From Acidimicrobiia bacterium (GTDB lineage Bacteria > Actinomycetota > Acidimicrobiia > Spongiisociales > UBA5794), in the NCBI GenBank assembly GCA_030599515.1, contig JAUVNV010000038.1:1-13751 (forward strand): a stretch of 13,751 bases of DNA. The letters run 5' to 3'. A program made the translations under genes and the position numbers. Of the stretch, positions 7,115 to 13,751 are shown piece by piece. The notes below the pieces were generated by a model that made no database searches, was not told the origin of the DNA, and saw only the letters and a list, made by a program, of their open reading frames with translations. Every line of letters begins with the position of its first letter. Position 1 is the stretch's first letter.

Positions 7115-8695
7115 TCAGCCGGAGACCAAGTCGAACGTCGCGAGAATCGTATCGAACGCGTCGAGGTCGGCATCGCTGACGATCTGAATCTGGATCAGCA
7201 CGACGAACTCCTCCTCGGGCGGGTAGGCCTCGAGTACGACGAATGCAGTGTTGGTGCCATCGCAATCGAGCCAGAGATCATACGCCCCGGTGTACACGGC
7301 GTCCTCATAGTCGTAGGTTCCGTCGTAAACACAGGCATCGCTGTAGTCCCACATATTGAGGAGGTCACCCGGCTCGGTCTCGTCGAGGAGTACCTCGGAG
7401 GCGCCGAAGAAGACTCCGGGCGTGTCCCACGTGTTGTAGAACCCATCGAGGCTCGGCGCCGCGATGATGGCGTTTCCAACGATGGATCCCTCGAAATTCC
7501 AGCCAGTCCCGTCGATGTCCGCCCAGGTCGTCGGGATCATCATGAAAAGGATTCCATCGTCGTCGTAGACCTCTGCATATTCGTACACCCCGCCGCCGCC
7601 GCCGACCTCGTCGCCGAGTTCCTGAGCGAACGAGAACGCGAGCGTCAGCTCCTCATCACCGTTCAGAACCCCCTCGAGCACTTCCTCGGTGTCGAACCGC
7701 AGGACCTCGATAGCGAGTTGGTCATCAGCGTCATGGCTTCGGAGGATGTCGCAGTAGGAGGACATCGTGCCGTCGGCGGCCAGGAGAAGCCCCTCGAGTT
7801 CGGTGATGATGTCACCGCCCTTGATCCCAACACTGGCGGCCGCTGAGCCAGACTTGACCGCGGAGATCCAGATGCCGGAGAACTCGTCGTTCACGAAGGC
7901 AGTGCCGTTGACACCGATCGAATTGACGTCATTTCCCGCGGCGAGGTCGTCGAGCACCTTCGCCGCTTCGTCGCGCGTGATGGCACGGTAGATGTTGAGA
8001 TCCTGTGCCCCCTGGTAGTTGATGCCAATCACGCGACCCTCCGACGTGATGAGGGGTCCGCCGGAGCTACCCGGCAGAATCTGAGCAGTGTGTTCTATGA
8101 CGGAGTCCACGGACGACCGTCGCGTCTCTCCGTCGGCCTTCTCCTTTGAGATGATCCCCTCGGACAGGGTGTACTCGGGGTCGCCGAGAGGGAATCCAGC
8201 GGCATACACCTCGGTTCCGGCGGTGATCTCGTCATCGCTCCACTCGAGATAGGGGAACCCGGCACCGTCGATGTCGATCACCGCCAGGTCGGAGCACTCG
8301 GAAGCGCCGAGGATCTTGGCATTGCGCGGTTCGTCTTCACCCTCGACGTAGACCTGGAGGTATGCCGCACCGGTCACGACGTGATTGTTCGTCACGGCGA
8401 TGCCGCTCGGATCGACAATGAAGCCCGACCCGTAGCCTGAATAGCTGACCTCTCCCTCCTCTGGGTCAACGAAGCTGCCCTCGCTGGTGATCCTCACGAC
8501 GGCGCCCCGCACGCCCTTCAGCCCGGAAACCGCTCCGGAAGCTTCGGTGGTGTCGACCGGCGCGATCGTGGTCGTAGTGGTCGTGGTCGTGCTGGTCGTG
8601 GTCGTGGTGGTCTCCTCCGCTCCGCCACCGCACGCAGCGGCGAGCAAGGCGATGACGAAGAGAATGATCATCGAGTGTCTGATATCGGACCCCAT
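7115..8695 (-). CDS. HtrA/DegP-like serine protease lipoprotein, PDZ plus extra domain
   Basis: Extracytoplasmic trypsin-like (S1C) protease, 526 residues. A lipoprotein signal ends LLAAAC (Cys22; Ala at -3 is less usual). A Thr-only linker (29-43) follows. The catalytic triad is complete: His105 (TNNHVV), Asp136 (CSDLAVIDI) and Ser211 (LPGSSGGPL). A single PDZ-like domain lies at about 264-345 (GIWISAVKSGSAAASVGIKGGDIITELEG). The last 155 residues (about 370-526) form a further acidic, aromatic-rich domain with cysteines in SDACVYDG and WLDCDG, not part of ordinary HtrA. Similar tails may occur on other actinobacterial proteases, but I cannot name the domain. The start at 8695 is set by AGGAG (8702-8706), 6 nt upstream; an in-frame ATG ten codons earlier lacks that support. 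Probable job: envelope protein quality control, degrading misfolded exported proteins. It is divergent from a PrsA-like isomerase. Confidence 0.92.
   Translation of the reverse strand: MGSDIRHSMIILFVIALLAAACGGGAEETTTTTTSTTTTTTTTIAPVDTTEASGAVSGLKGVRGAVVRITSEGSFVDPEEGEVSYSGYGSGFIVDPSGIAVTNNHVVTGAAYLQVYVEGEDEPRNAKILGASECSDLAVIDIDGAGFPYLEWSDDEITAGTEVYAAGFPLGDPEYTLSEGIISKEKADGETRRSSVDSVIEHTAQILPGSSGGPLITSEGRVIGINYQGAQDLNIYRAITRDEAAKVLDDLAAGNDVNSIGVNGTAFVNDEFSGIWISAVKSGSAAASVGIKGGDIITELEGLLLAADGTMSSYCDILRSHDADDQLAIEVLRFDTEEVLEGVLNGDEELTLAFSFAQELGDEVGGGGGVYEYAEVYDDDGILFMMIPTTWADIDGTGWNFEGSIVGNAIIAAPSLDGFYNTWDTPGVFFGASEVLLDETEPGDLLNMWDYSDACVYDGTYDYEDAVYTGAYDLWLDCDGTNTAFVVLEAYPPEEEFVVLIQIQIVSDADLDAFDTILATFDLVSG
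8567..8612. repeat. GGTCGT-type tandem repeat coding a Thr linker
   Basis: Imperfect short tandem repeat, read on the minus strand mostly as ACC and ACG codons. It encodes the Thr-rich tether between the lipidated cysteine and the protease domain. Such a tract can change length by slippage in 3- or 6-base steps without breaking the frame. Confidence 0.7.
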
Positions 8696-9140
8696 GTGGC
8701 GCTCCTTCCGAAATCCTGACGCCACGCTGACAGAATGATCAGCGGGGCGACAGGGCCGAAGGACCGTACGACGCCATTGCTGGCACGTCTTCGATTGTCT
8801 CGATGGGTGTCGGTCAGCGATGGTGGCCCTGTGCGCTGTCCTTGCCGATCCGCTGCGGCCGGCGAATGGGAACGCTCGGCCCGGTCCGACCGAGATGGAT
8901 CTTCGGGTTCTGGGGGAACCGCCGCCGTTGGGGGGGCTTGCGTGGATCTTTCACGGCATCACCTCACCATCAACTCTGCCAACCGGACACGCTCGGGTCA
9001 AGGGTCGATTGGATCTTCTCCTCTCGCGAGCGTTGCGAGGTGCCGGGATTCTGAAGTGATTCTCACGTTCGATGGCCGTGGTGTAGTCGTACCGTCCCTA
9101 GCCTCACCCCCTCACTCCTCGTCTCCCTTGAAGGAATCTC
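8696..9140. other. Divergent intergenic region
   Basis: 445 nt between the protease and isomerase starts; it should hold both promoters. An 80-codon plus-strand frame (8820-9059) shows fairly coding-like codons in its first half (MVALCAVLADPLRP). It has no Shine-Dalgarno sequence and no recognisable homology, so I do not call it a gene. TTCGAT (9068-9073) and TACCGT (9090-9095), 16 nt apart, are a weak promoter candidate for the isomerase gene. Confidence 0.4.
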
Positions 9141-10043
9141 ATGAAACGTCTCCTCCTGCTGATCGCCGTCCTTGCCGTGGTTCTGGCCGCGTGCGGTGGT
9201 GGATCGTCATCAACCGCCGCGACGGTCAATGGAACCGATATCACCGTCGACGACGTCGAGGGACTGTTCAACGAGGTTGACGGTGAGTTCACCGATGAGC
9301 AATTCGCGCTGCACCTCGGCACCCTGATTTCGTGGATGGCGATCGAGCAACGAGCAGAGGCTGAGCTCGACTTCGTCGCGTCCGAAGAGGAGATCGATGC
9401 CGAGGTCGAACTGATCCTGGCCGAGACCGGATACGAGGGTGATCTCGAGGCGTTCATGACCGAGCAGAACGTCTCGGAGGAGGGGATCGACAGTTTCGCA
9501 ACGCAGCGCCTCATCGATGACGCTGTTGCCGAGTCACTGGCAGCCAGCGGTGAGATGCCAACGATCGCCGATGCTCAGCAGGAGATCGACGACAATCCGA
9601 TGGAAGCCACACAGGTCTGTGCATCGCACATCCTCGTCGAGACCGAGGAACAGGCTCTCGCGGTTGCGGATCGTCTCGACGGCGGTGAGGACTTCGCTGT
9701 GGTCGCCGCGGAGGTCTCGATCGACACGGGTAGCGGTGCAGCAGGGGGATCGTTGGGATGCGACACTCCGGCGACGTATGTTGCTGAGTTCGCAGATGCC
9801 ACGATGACGGCAACGATCGGTGAGGTGACCGAGCCGGTTGAGACCGAGTTCGGATTCCACCTCATCCTCGTTGAGGATCGGATCGTGGCTACTCCCGAGC
9901 AGGTGCTGGGGATCCTGGAGCAGAATGCAGTCAACGACTGGATGTTCGATGCGGTAGTCAACGCGGACGTGACGGTCGAAGAGGAGTACGGCACCTGGCA
10001 GACCGAGCCCGCGCCACCACAGGTCGTACCTCCGGCATCCTGA
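9141..10043 (+). CDS. PrsA/SurA-like parvulin peptidyl-prolyl isomerase lipoprotein
   Basis: 300 residues. The lipoprotein signal ends VLAAC (Cys18, a good lipobox), followed by a Gly/Ser linker. Residues about 26-140 form a helical SurA_N-like chaperone region beginning AATVNGTDITVDDVEGLF. The parvulin rotamase domain spans about 155-248, with ASHILV (161-166), GGSLG (202-206) and FGFHLILV (237-244). Two cysteines (Cys160 before ASHILV, Cys207 after GGSLG) flank the rotamase core and could form a disulfide. The protein should help fold exported proteins on the outer face of the membrane. The start is set by AAGGA (9131-9135), 5 nt from the ATG. It is divergent from the HtrA-like protease, which makes a folding/degradation pair plausible. 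Confidence 0.9.
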   Translation: MKRLLLLIAVLAVVLAACGGGSSSTAATVNGTDITVDDVEGLFNEVDGEFTDEQFALHLGTLISWMAIEQRAEAELDFVASEEEIDAEVELILAETGYEGDLEAFMTEQNVSEEGIDSFATQRLIDDAVAESLAASGEMPTIADAQQEIDDNPMEATQVCASHILVETEEQALAVADRLDGGEDFAVVAAEVSIDTGSGAAGGSLGCDTPATYVAEFADATMTATIGEVTEPVETEFGFHLILVEDRIVATPEQVLGILEQNAVNDWMFDAVVNADVTVEEEYGTWQTEPAPPQVVPPAS

Positions 10044-10092
10044 TCCGATCGGGCCTGCCTGGAGAGCGCCTGTCTCACATGCAGGCACACTC
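10044..10092. terminator. Possible bidirectional terminator between convergent genes
   Basis: The 49-nt gap between two convergent stop codons contains GCCTGC (10053-10058) and GCAGGC (10081-10086), a 6-bp inverted repeat around a 22-nt loop. No T-run follows on either strand, so factor-independent termination is doubtful. The position is the only supporting point. Confidence 0.25.
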
Positions 10093-12207
10093 CTAAACGG
10101 TCTCCTTCACGGAATCGCGGGGGAGAAACGCCGGGATCACGAGCAGCGCTGTGAGCGCTCCGGTGATCATCGCGACCCACATGACCATCGAGATCTGTGG
10201 GTGGATCTTCAGCGGCGAGAGCCACAGGGCGGTGAAGGCGACCGCGATGCCGAGAGCGTTGGCGATGATCGGACGGCCGGCCCGGTCGATGGCGCGCAGA
10301 ACGTATCCGTCGCCATCCGGGCGCGCATGGTTGATCGCGGCGATGAAGTGGATCGCGTAGTCGATGCCGACGCCGATGACGATGCTCGAGATCACGGCCG
10401 TCACGAGGTTCAGGTTGATCCCCGACGCAGCGAGGAAGCCAAGGACCGCGGCGATTGTCAGGGCGATCGGAACGAGCGCTACGAGCGTGTCCCGGAGATT
10501 CCGGTATGCGATGGCCAGCATCAGCGCCACGAGGATGAAGGCAACGATGATGGAGGTCATCTGGGCCCTTAGGACGAGTCGTGCGATGTCGTCCCAGATG
10601 ATCGGCATCCCGGTGAGGGTCCGGATCTCTGGTGTCGTTTCAGCGAACGCGACCCAACCTGCGAGATCGTCGGTGGTGAAGTCCGATGGGAACAGGATGA
10701 AGCGCAACCCGTCGGCGCTCACCATCTTCCCGAGCGGCAGCGTCACGCCGCCCGATGCGAGCTGCATCAACTCTTCCGGACTGAGTGTGGCTGCGACGTC
10801 GGCCACGGAGAACACGCGTCGAACTCCGGCGAGTTCTTCGAACTCCCTGGAGATGCCGGCGATACGAGCGATGCCTTCGAGACCTTCCGACGGTTCGAGC
10901 ACGAACTCCCCGGCGAGCGGCGTTGCACCTCCGAAGACCTCTTCGGTCTTCTCGAACGCCTCGCGCACCGGGTCGCCGTCTTTGAAGAAGAACAACTGAT
11001 CGGAGTCCACGTCGAGCCTCGGGATGAAGATCAGGGCGAACGCAACGATGACGCCCGTGAGCACGATCGCGGGGAGGCGCGAGTGGACGAGCGTCTTCAG
11101 TCCGGTCGTCAGCCTCGGACCGAGAATCGCCTTGTGGGTCCGGTCCTTCACGGCCAGGCGGCTCATCAGGGCAGGGAGAGAGAAGAACGAGATGAGTCCG
11201 GCGAACCCGATACCGACCGCTGCGAAGAGTCCCAGCTGACGGATCGGCGCCACGTCCGTGATGAGCAGTGACAGGAAGCCGGCCGCGGTGCTGATCGTGG
11301 TGAGAATCATCGGCACTCCCACCTCGGAGAGGGCCGATCTCACTCGACCGATGGAGTCCGTTTCGGACGCGGTCTCCTGGAAGTGCGTGACGAAGTGGAG
11401 TCCGTCGGCCGACCCCATGACGATCACGAAGATCGGAACCAGCAGCGTCACGATGTCGATCTCCAGACCGAGCCCGAAGATCAGACCAAACGTCCACAGT
11501 GCGCCGACCCCGGCCGGGAACAGGGCAAGTGCACTCAGTCGAAGATCGCCGATCGTGAGGAAGAACATGCCGATCAGGAGTGCGATCTCGAGTGGCGGAA
11601 TGACCAGCAGGAACCACGACATGATGTCGAGCACGCTCGCGAAGATGACCGGGTTGCCCGAAAGGGTGATCTCCACACCGTCGGGCGGTTCCAGATCCGC
11701 GAGCGTTCTTGCCAGGGCCGTGGCATCTCCGGCGGGAATGACGAGCATGAGCGTGTTCTGCCCGCTCTCGTCGAGGAGCAGGTCGGTGACGGGACTCTCG
11801 CCGAGGAGCGCAGCGATCGCCTGATCCGGTACCGTGGCGATGTCCTCTGCGGTGATCGGAGCGCCGGTGATCGGGTGCTCGTCGGGAACGATCGTCGCCA
11901 CGGTTGCGACCCCGTCGACGATCACGAGTTGATCACGGAGGCTCACAAGAGTGGCGAGTCCTGCCTTCGAACGGAACGTCTCGCCTTCGGGGAGAGTGGC
12001 GATGACGTTGATGGGATCGGCAGTGTCATACTTTTCCTGGAGTTCCAGAAGAGCGACACCGCCTTCTGTCCCTTCAAGAGCGAACGAGCTCACGTCCGCG
12101 TTGAAGCTCATCCGGAAGAGCATGGCCATAGAGATGAGGCTGATCAGCGCTGTGACCGCCATGATCTGGCGGCTGTGTCCAACGATGATCCGGGCGATGC
12201 GGTCCAC
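10093..12207 (-). CDS. RND/MMPL-family membrane transporter
   Basis: 704 residues with the two-fold RND layout. Each half has one N-terminal helix (about 13-32 and 378-397), an extracytoplasmic domain (about 33-190 and 398-545), and a block of five helices. Proton-relay type motifs fall in the expected place in both halves: IVMGSADGLHF (Asp268) and IGVGIDYAIHF (Asp616). The halves are clearly related, as in MMPL/HpnN-like exporters (COG1033), which export lipids or hydrophobic compounds; the substrate here is unknown. No adaptor or outer-membrane partner gene is visible nearby. It starts with GTG at 12207 with no Shine-Dalgarno sequence, but TAGAAT lies exactly at -12 to -7, so it is probably leaderless. 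An overlapping ATG at 12213 is out of frame. It is convergent with the isomerase gene. Confidence 0.9.
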   Translation of the reverse strand: MDRIARIIVGHSRQIMAVTALISLISMAMLFRMSFNADVSSFALEGTEGGVALLELQEKYDTADPINVIATLPEGETFRSKAGLATLVSLRDQLVIVDGVATVATIVPDEHPITGAPITAEDIATVPDQAIAALLGESPVTDLLLDESGQNTLMLVIPAGDATALARTLADLEPPDGVEITLSGNPVIFASVLDIMSWFLLVIPPLEIALLIGMFFLTIGDLRLSALALFPAGVGALWTFGLIFGLGLEIDIVTLLVPIFVIVMGSADGLHFVTHFQETASETDSIGRVRSALSEVGVPMILTTISTAAGFLSLLITDVAPIRQLGLFAAVGIGFAGLISFFSLPALMSRLAVKDRTHKAILGPRLTTGLKTLVHSRLPAIVLTGVIVAFALIFIPRLDVDSDQLFFFKDGDPVREAFEKTEEVFGGATPLAGEFVLEPSEGLEGIARIAGISREFEELAGVRRVFSVADVAATLSPEELMQLASGGVTLPLGKMVSADGLRFILFPSDFTTDDLAGWVAFAETTPEIRTLTGMPIIWDDIARLVLRAQMTSIIVAFILVALMLAIAYRNLRDTLVALVPIALTIAAVLGFLAASGINLNLVTAVISSIVIGVGIDYAIHFIAAINHARPDGDGYVLRAIDRAGRPIIANALGIAVAFTALWLSPLKIHPQISMVMWVAMITGALTALLVIPAFLPRDSVKETV

Positions 12208-12213
12208 CCGCTC

Positions 12214-12219
12214 ATTCTA
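12214..12219 (-). promoter_or_regulatory. Probable -10 element, leaderless GTG start
   Basis: On the minus strand TAGAAT (5 of 6 to TATAAT) ends six bases before the GTG at 12207, placing it at -12 to -7 relative to the start codon. This is the same geometry as the element before the gene at 3707. No clear -35 is visible. Confidence 0.5.
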
Positions 12220-12258
12220 GAGAAGCGAGAACTGGACGACGCACGATGTCTTCCCGAC

Positions 12259-12807
12259 TCAACCCTCTCGGCCGATGCCGGCGCGGAACTCGGCGAAGAT
12301 GTCCCGACATTGATCGTCGGCTGCGATGAAGTCCGGGTCGGTCGGGTCGATCGGAGGCTCCTCGCCCCGCATGATGGCCGTCATGTCGATCCGATCCGGG
12401 ATCTCTTCGAATCCATGCTCTCGCATGCACGCCGCGTACTCGAGGAACGTGTCGTTGAACTCGGCGGTATCGAAGTCGGGGAGTCCGAGCACGACGCCGT
12501 CGAGGTGATCGAGGCAGGCTAAGCCGGCTTCGAATAGAGCGTCGCGATCTATGTCATCCGGATCCTCGAAGTCGAATCGCGGGTACCCGTCTGCATCGAC
12601 GACCGGGTCCGGGAAGTCCACGCCCTGGTCACGCATGCAACGGCTGAAGTCGATCAGCGCCTGTTCGTCGTTGATCGGCTTTGTGGTCGCGACGGCCAAC
12701 GGTTCCTCGGTGGTGTTGAGCGTTGCGATGTCGCCGTCGTCGGTCCCGCCGCTGCACGCGGCGACGATGAGAGCGATAGCCGAGATGCCGATGGCGAGAC
12801 GATGCAC
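12259..12807 (-). CDS. Lipoprotein with two CMR-type cysteine modules
   Basis: 182 residues. The signal peptide MHRLAIGISAIALIVAAC puts the lipidated Cys at 18. The mature part holds two similar modules. The first has Cys57 in CMRDQGVDFPDP and Cys98 in FEAGLACLDH. The second has Cys127 in CMREHGFEEIPD and Cys167 in IAADDQCRDIF. Spacings are nearly equal (41 and 40 residues), suggesting one disulfide per module. Single CMRxxG...PDP...A..C modules are common in small actinobacterial lipoproteins, often near efflux or ABC systems, from general memory; their function is unknown. I chose GTG at 12807 for CAGGAG (12817-12822), 9 nt upstream, and a compact signal. ATG at 12834 or 12831 would add eight or nine residues, including a Glu, before the signal. 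It lies 51 nt upstream of the transporter gene on the same strand, though that gene has its own -10-like element. Confidence 0.85.
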   Translation of the reverse strand: MHRLAIGISAIALIVAACSGGTDDGDIATLNTTEEPLAVATTKPINDEQALIDFSRCMRDQGVDFPDPVVDADGYPRFDFEDPDDIDRDALFEAGLACLDHLDGVVLGLPDFDTAEFNDTFLEYAACMREHGFEEIPDRIDMTAIMRGEEPPIDPTDPDFIAADDQCRDIFAEFRAGIGREG

Positions 12808-13100
12808 GGGAGCGTTCTCCTGGTTGGTCATCATCAAGGTATCGCGGAGAACGGGTACTTGTGTGCCGCATATCCGCAGCAAAGCCCCTGCCGGGCGCTT
12901 GGTTCTAGTCACCTCGTTGGGTGCGGGTCTATGGACCCGATGTTGTGCGCCGCAAGGGCTCTGCTGTCTAGGGGTGCATCGTCGCGCATGGACCGTGGCC
13001 TGTCTAGAGCATTTCGCCGCGCTGCGCCGCGATGACGGCATTGCGATCGGCAGCCCCATGTTCGGTAGTCTCGAACGAACCGATCGGGAGAGCGTGCAGG
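12808..13100. other. Divergent intergenic region
   Basis: The roughly 290 nt between a minus-strand lipoprotein gene and the plus-strand debranching gene hold no gene I can support. On the minus strand TACCTT (12836-12841) would give a leader of about 22 nt that includes CAGGAG before the GTG at 12807, a weak promoter candidate. A perfect hairpin lies at 12924-12939. Confidence 0.35.
12924..12939. repeat. Short inverted repeat (6-bp stem, 4-nt loop)
   Basis: CGGGTC and GACCCG flank the loop TATG with no mismatches. The repeat is in the divergent intergenic region, has no T-run, and could be an operator half-site pair, an RNA hairpin or chance. Confidence 0.4.
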
Positions 13101-13751
13101 ATGGACGATTGGATCGCGAGAGAGGGATACCCCGGTCGGGGTGGTGCGACCCACATCGAGCGACTCGACGCATACAACTTCGCCATCTACTCCAAACACG
13201 CCACGTCGATTCGACTGAATCTCTACCGGCGAGAGGATGTGGATGATCTTGTTTCACCTACGACTTCGATCCGATCAGGAACAAGACGGGGCGGATCTGG
13301 CACTGCATGCTCACCGCGGCCGCGGTGAGCGGGGCGGTGTACTACTCGTACACGATCGGCGGCCCTTCCGATCCGGCGAACGGCCTCCGCTTCGATCGGG
13401 AGAAGATCATCCTCGACAGCTTGAGGTACTGGGTCAGGGAGGTGCACGTCGACGGGTTCCGTTTCGATCTGGCATCGATCTTCACCGGGGACACCGATGG
13501 TTCGATCAATCTCGGCGACCCACCCATCATCTCCGCGATCCGGTCGGATCCCACGTTGCGCGACGTCCGGCTGAACGCCGAGGCGTGGGATCTGGGTAGC
13601 TATCAACTGGGCCGTGCCTTCCCCGGGGTCTACTGGGCTCAATGGAATGGCAAGTTCCGTGACGATGTTCGCAGCTTCGTTCGCGGCGATCGGGCGATGG
13701 TGCCGGCACTCATGCGACGGATATGCGGCAGTGATGATCTGTTCCCCGACA
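13101..13751 (+). pseudogene. TreX/GlgX-type glycogen debranching gene, broken, 3' end off window
   Basis: The intact enzyme (GH13, isoamylase type) cleaves alpha-1,6 branches of glycogen in the cytoplasm. The start at 13101 has GGGAG (13086-13090) 10 nt upstream. The first 50 codons read as the family N-terminus (WIAREGYPG...YNFAIYSKHATSIRLNLY). At about 13251-13255 the frame is lost: one missing base would restore CTT GTx TTC ACC, and the correct reading continues as FTYDFDPIRNKTGRIWHC in the frame starting at 13253, open to the window end. Then GLRFDREKIILD (to 13417) joins directly to SLRYWVREVHVDGFRFDLAS. In family members the first ends in LDPYA and the second lies well over 150 residues later, so much of the catalytic barrel, including the region I VVYNH segment, is missing. 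The nucleophile Asp (GFRFDLAS) and acid Glu (NAEAWDLG) remain. As written it cannot encode a working enzyme. Assembly error is the main alternative. Confidence 0.82.

Noticed and set aside
7016..7846. Plus-strand open frame of 276 codons
   Set aside because: Antisense to the protease C-terminal and PDZ regions; no signal peptide, domain or Shine-Dalgarno sequence.
8735..9280. Plus-strand frame of 181 codons across the isomerase start
   Set aside because: Runs out of frame into the isomerase gene, which has a strong Shine-Dalgarno sequence and lipobox.
11383..12522. Plus-strand open frame of 379 codons
   Set aside because: Antisense to the RND transporter and part of the CMR lipoprotein, both well supported; its product is His/Asp/Arg-rich without domains.
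12808..13257. Upstream extension of the CMR lipoprotein to a 332-residue product
   Set aside because: It would put about 150 Arg/Pro-rich residues before a normal lipoprotein signal; the internal GTG with CAGGAG fits better.

Overview
The window is high-GC bacterial DNA with twelve recognisable protein-coding loci. No rRNA, tRNA, CRISPR array or transposase is visible. The organism is probably an actinomycete, perhaps class Acidimicrobiia. This is inferred from an ECF sigma factor paired with a DUF5667 protein, Thr-rich lipoprotein linkers, a RecB-like nuclease of the actinobacterial TM0106-like type, CMR-type lipoprotein modules, and -10-like hexamers placed for leaderless mRNAs. No marker gene settles it.

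Layout. 1-3518 (minus strand): trkA and trkH form a potassium-uptake pair, followed by the 5' part of a RecB/TM0106-like nuclease gene that runs off the left edge. 3707-4093 (plus): a small lipoprotein-like protein with an apparently leaderless start. 4094-4417: no convincing gene. 4418-6241 (plus): a secreted Cys-repeat protein, an ECF sigma factor and a membrane-anchored DUF5667 protein, probably one operon; sigma factor and DUF5667 gene overlap by 4 nt. 6327-6857 (minus): a membrane-anchored unknown protein. 7115-8695 (minus): an HtrA-like serine protease lipoprotein with PDZ and an extra C-terminal domain. 9141-10043 (plus): a PrsA/SurA-like parvulin lipoprotein, divergent from the protease. 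10093-12207 (minus): an RND/MMPL-family transporter, apparently leaderless. 12259-12807 (minus): a lipoprotein with two CMR-type cysteine modules. 13101 to the right edge (plus): a broken TreX/GlgX-type glycogen debranching gene with a frameshift and a large internal deletion.

Functional theme. Most genes act at or beyond the membrane: potassium uptake, protein folding and quality control (protease plus isomerase), an RND exporter, several lipoproteins, and a sigma factor with a membrane partner that could sense envelope conditions. This is a plausible envelope-homeostasis neighbourhood, but only trkA-trkH and the sigma/DUF5667 pair are linked tightly enough to be called functional units. I see no clear new defence or mobile system. 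The least-described parts are the Cys-repeat secreted protein in the sigma operon, the protease's C-terminal domain, the duplicated CMR lipoprotein and the microhomology-type deletion in the debranching gene.
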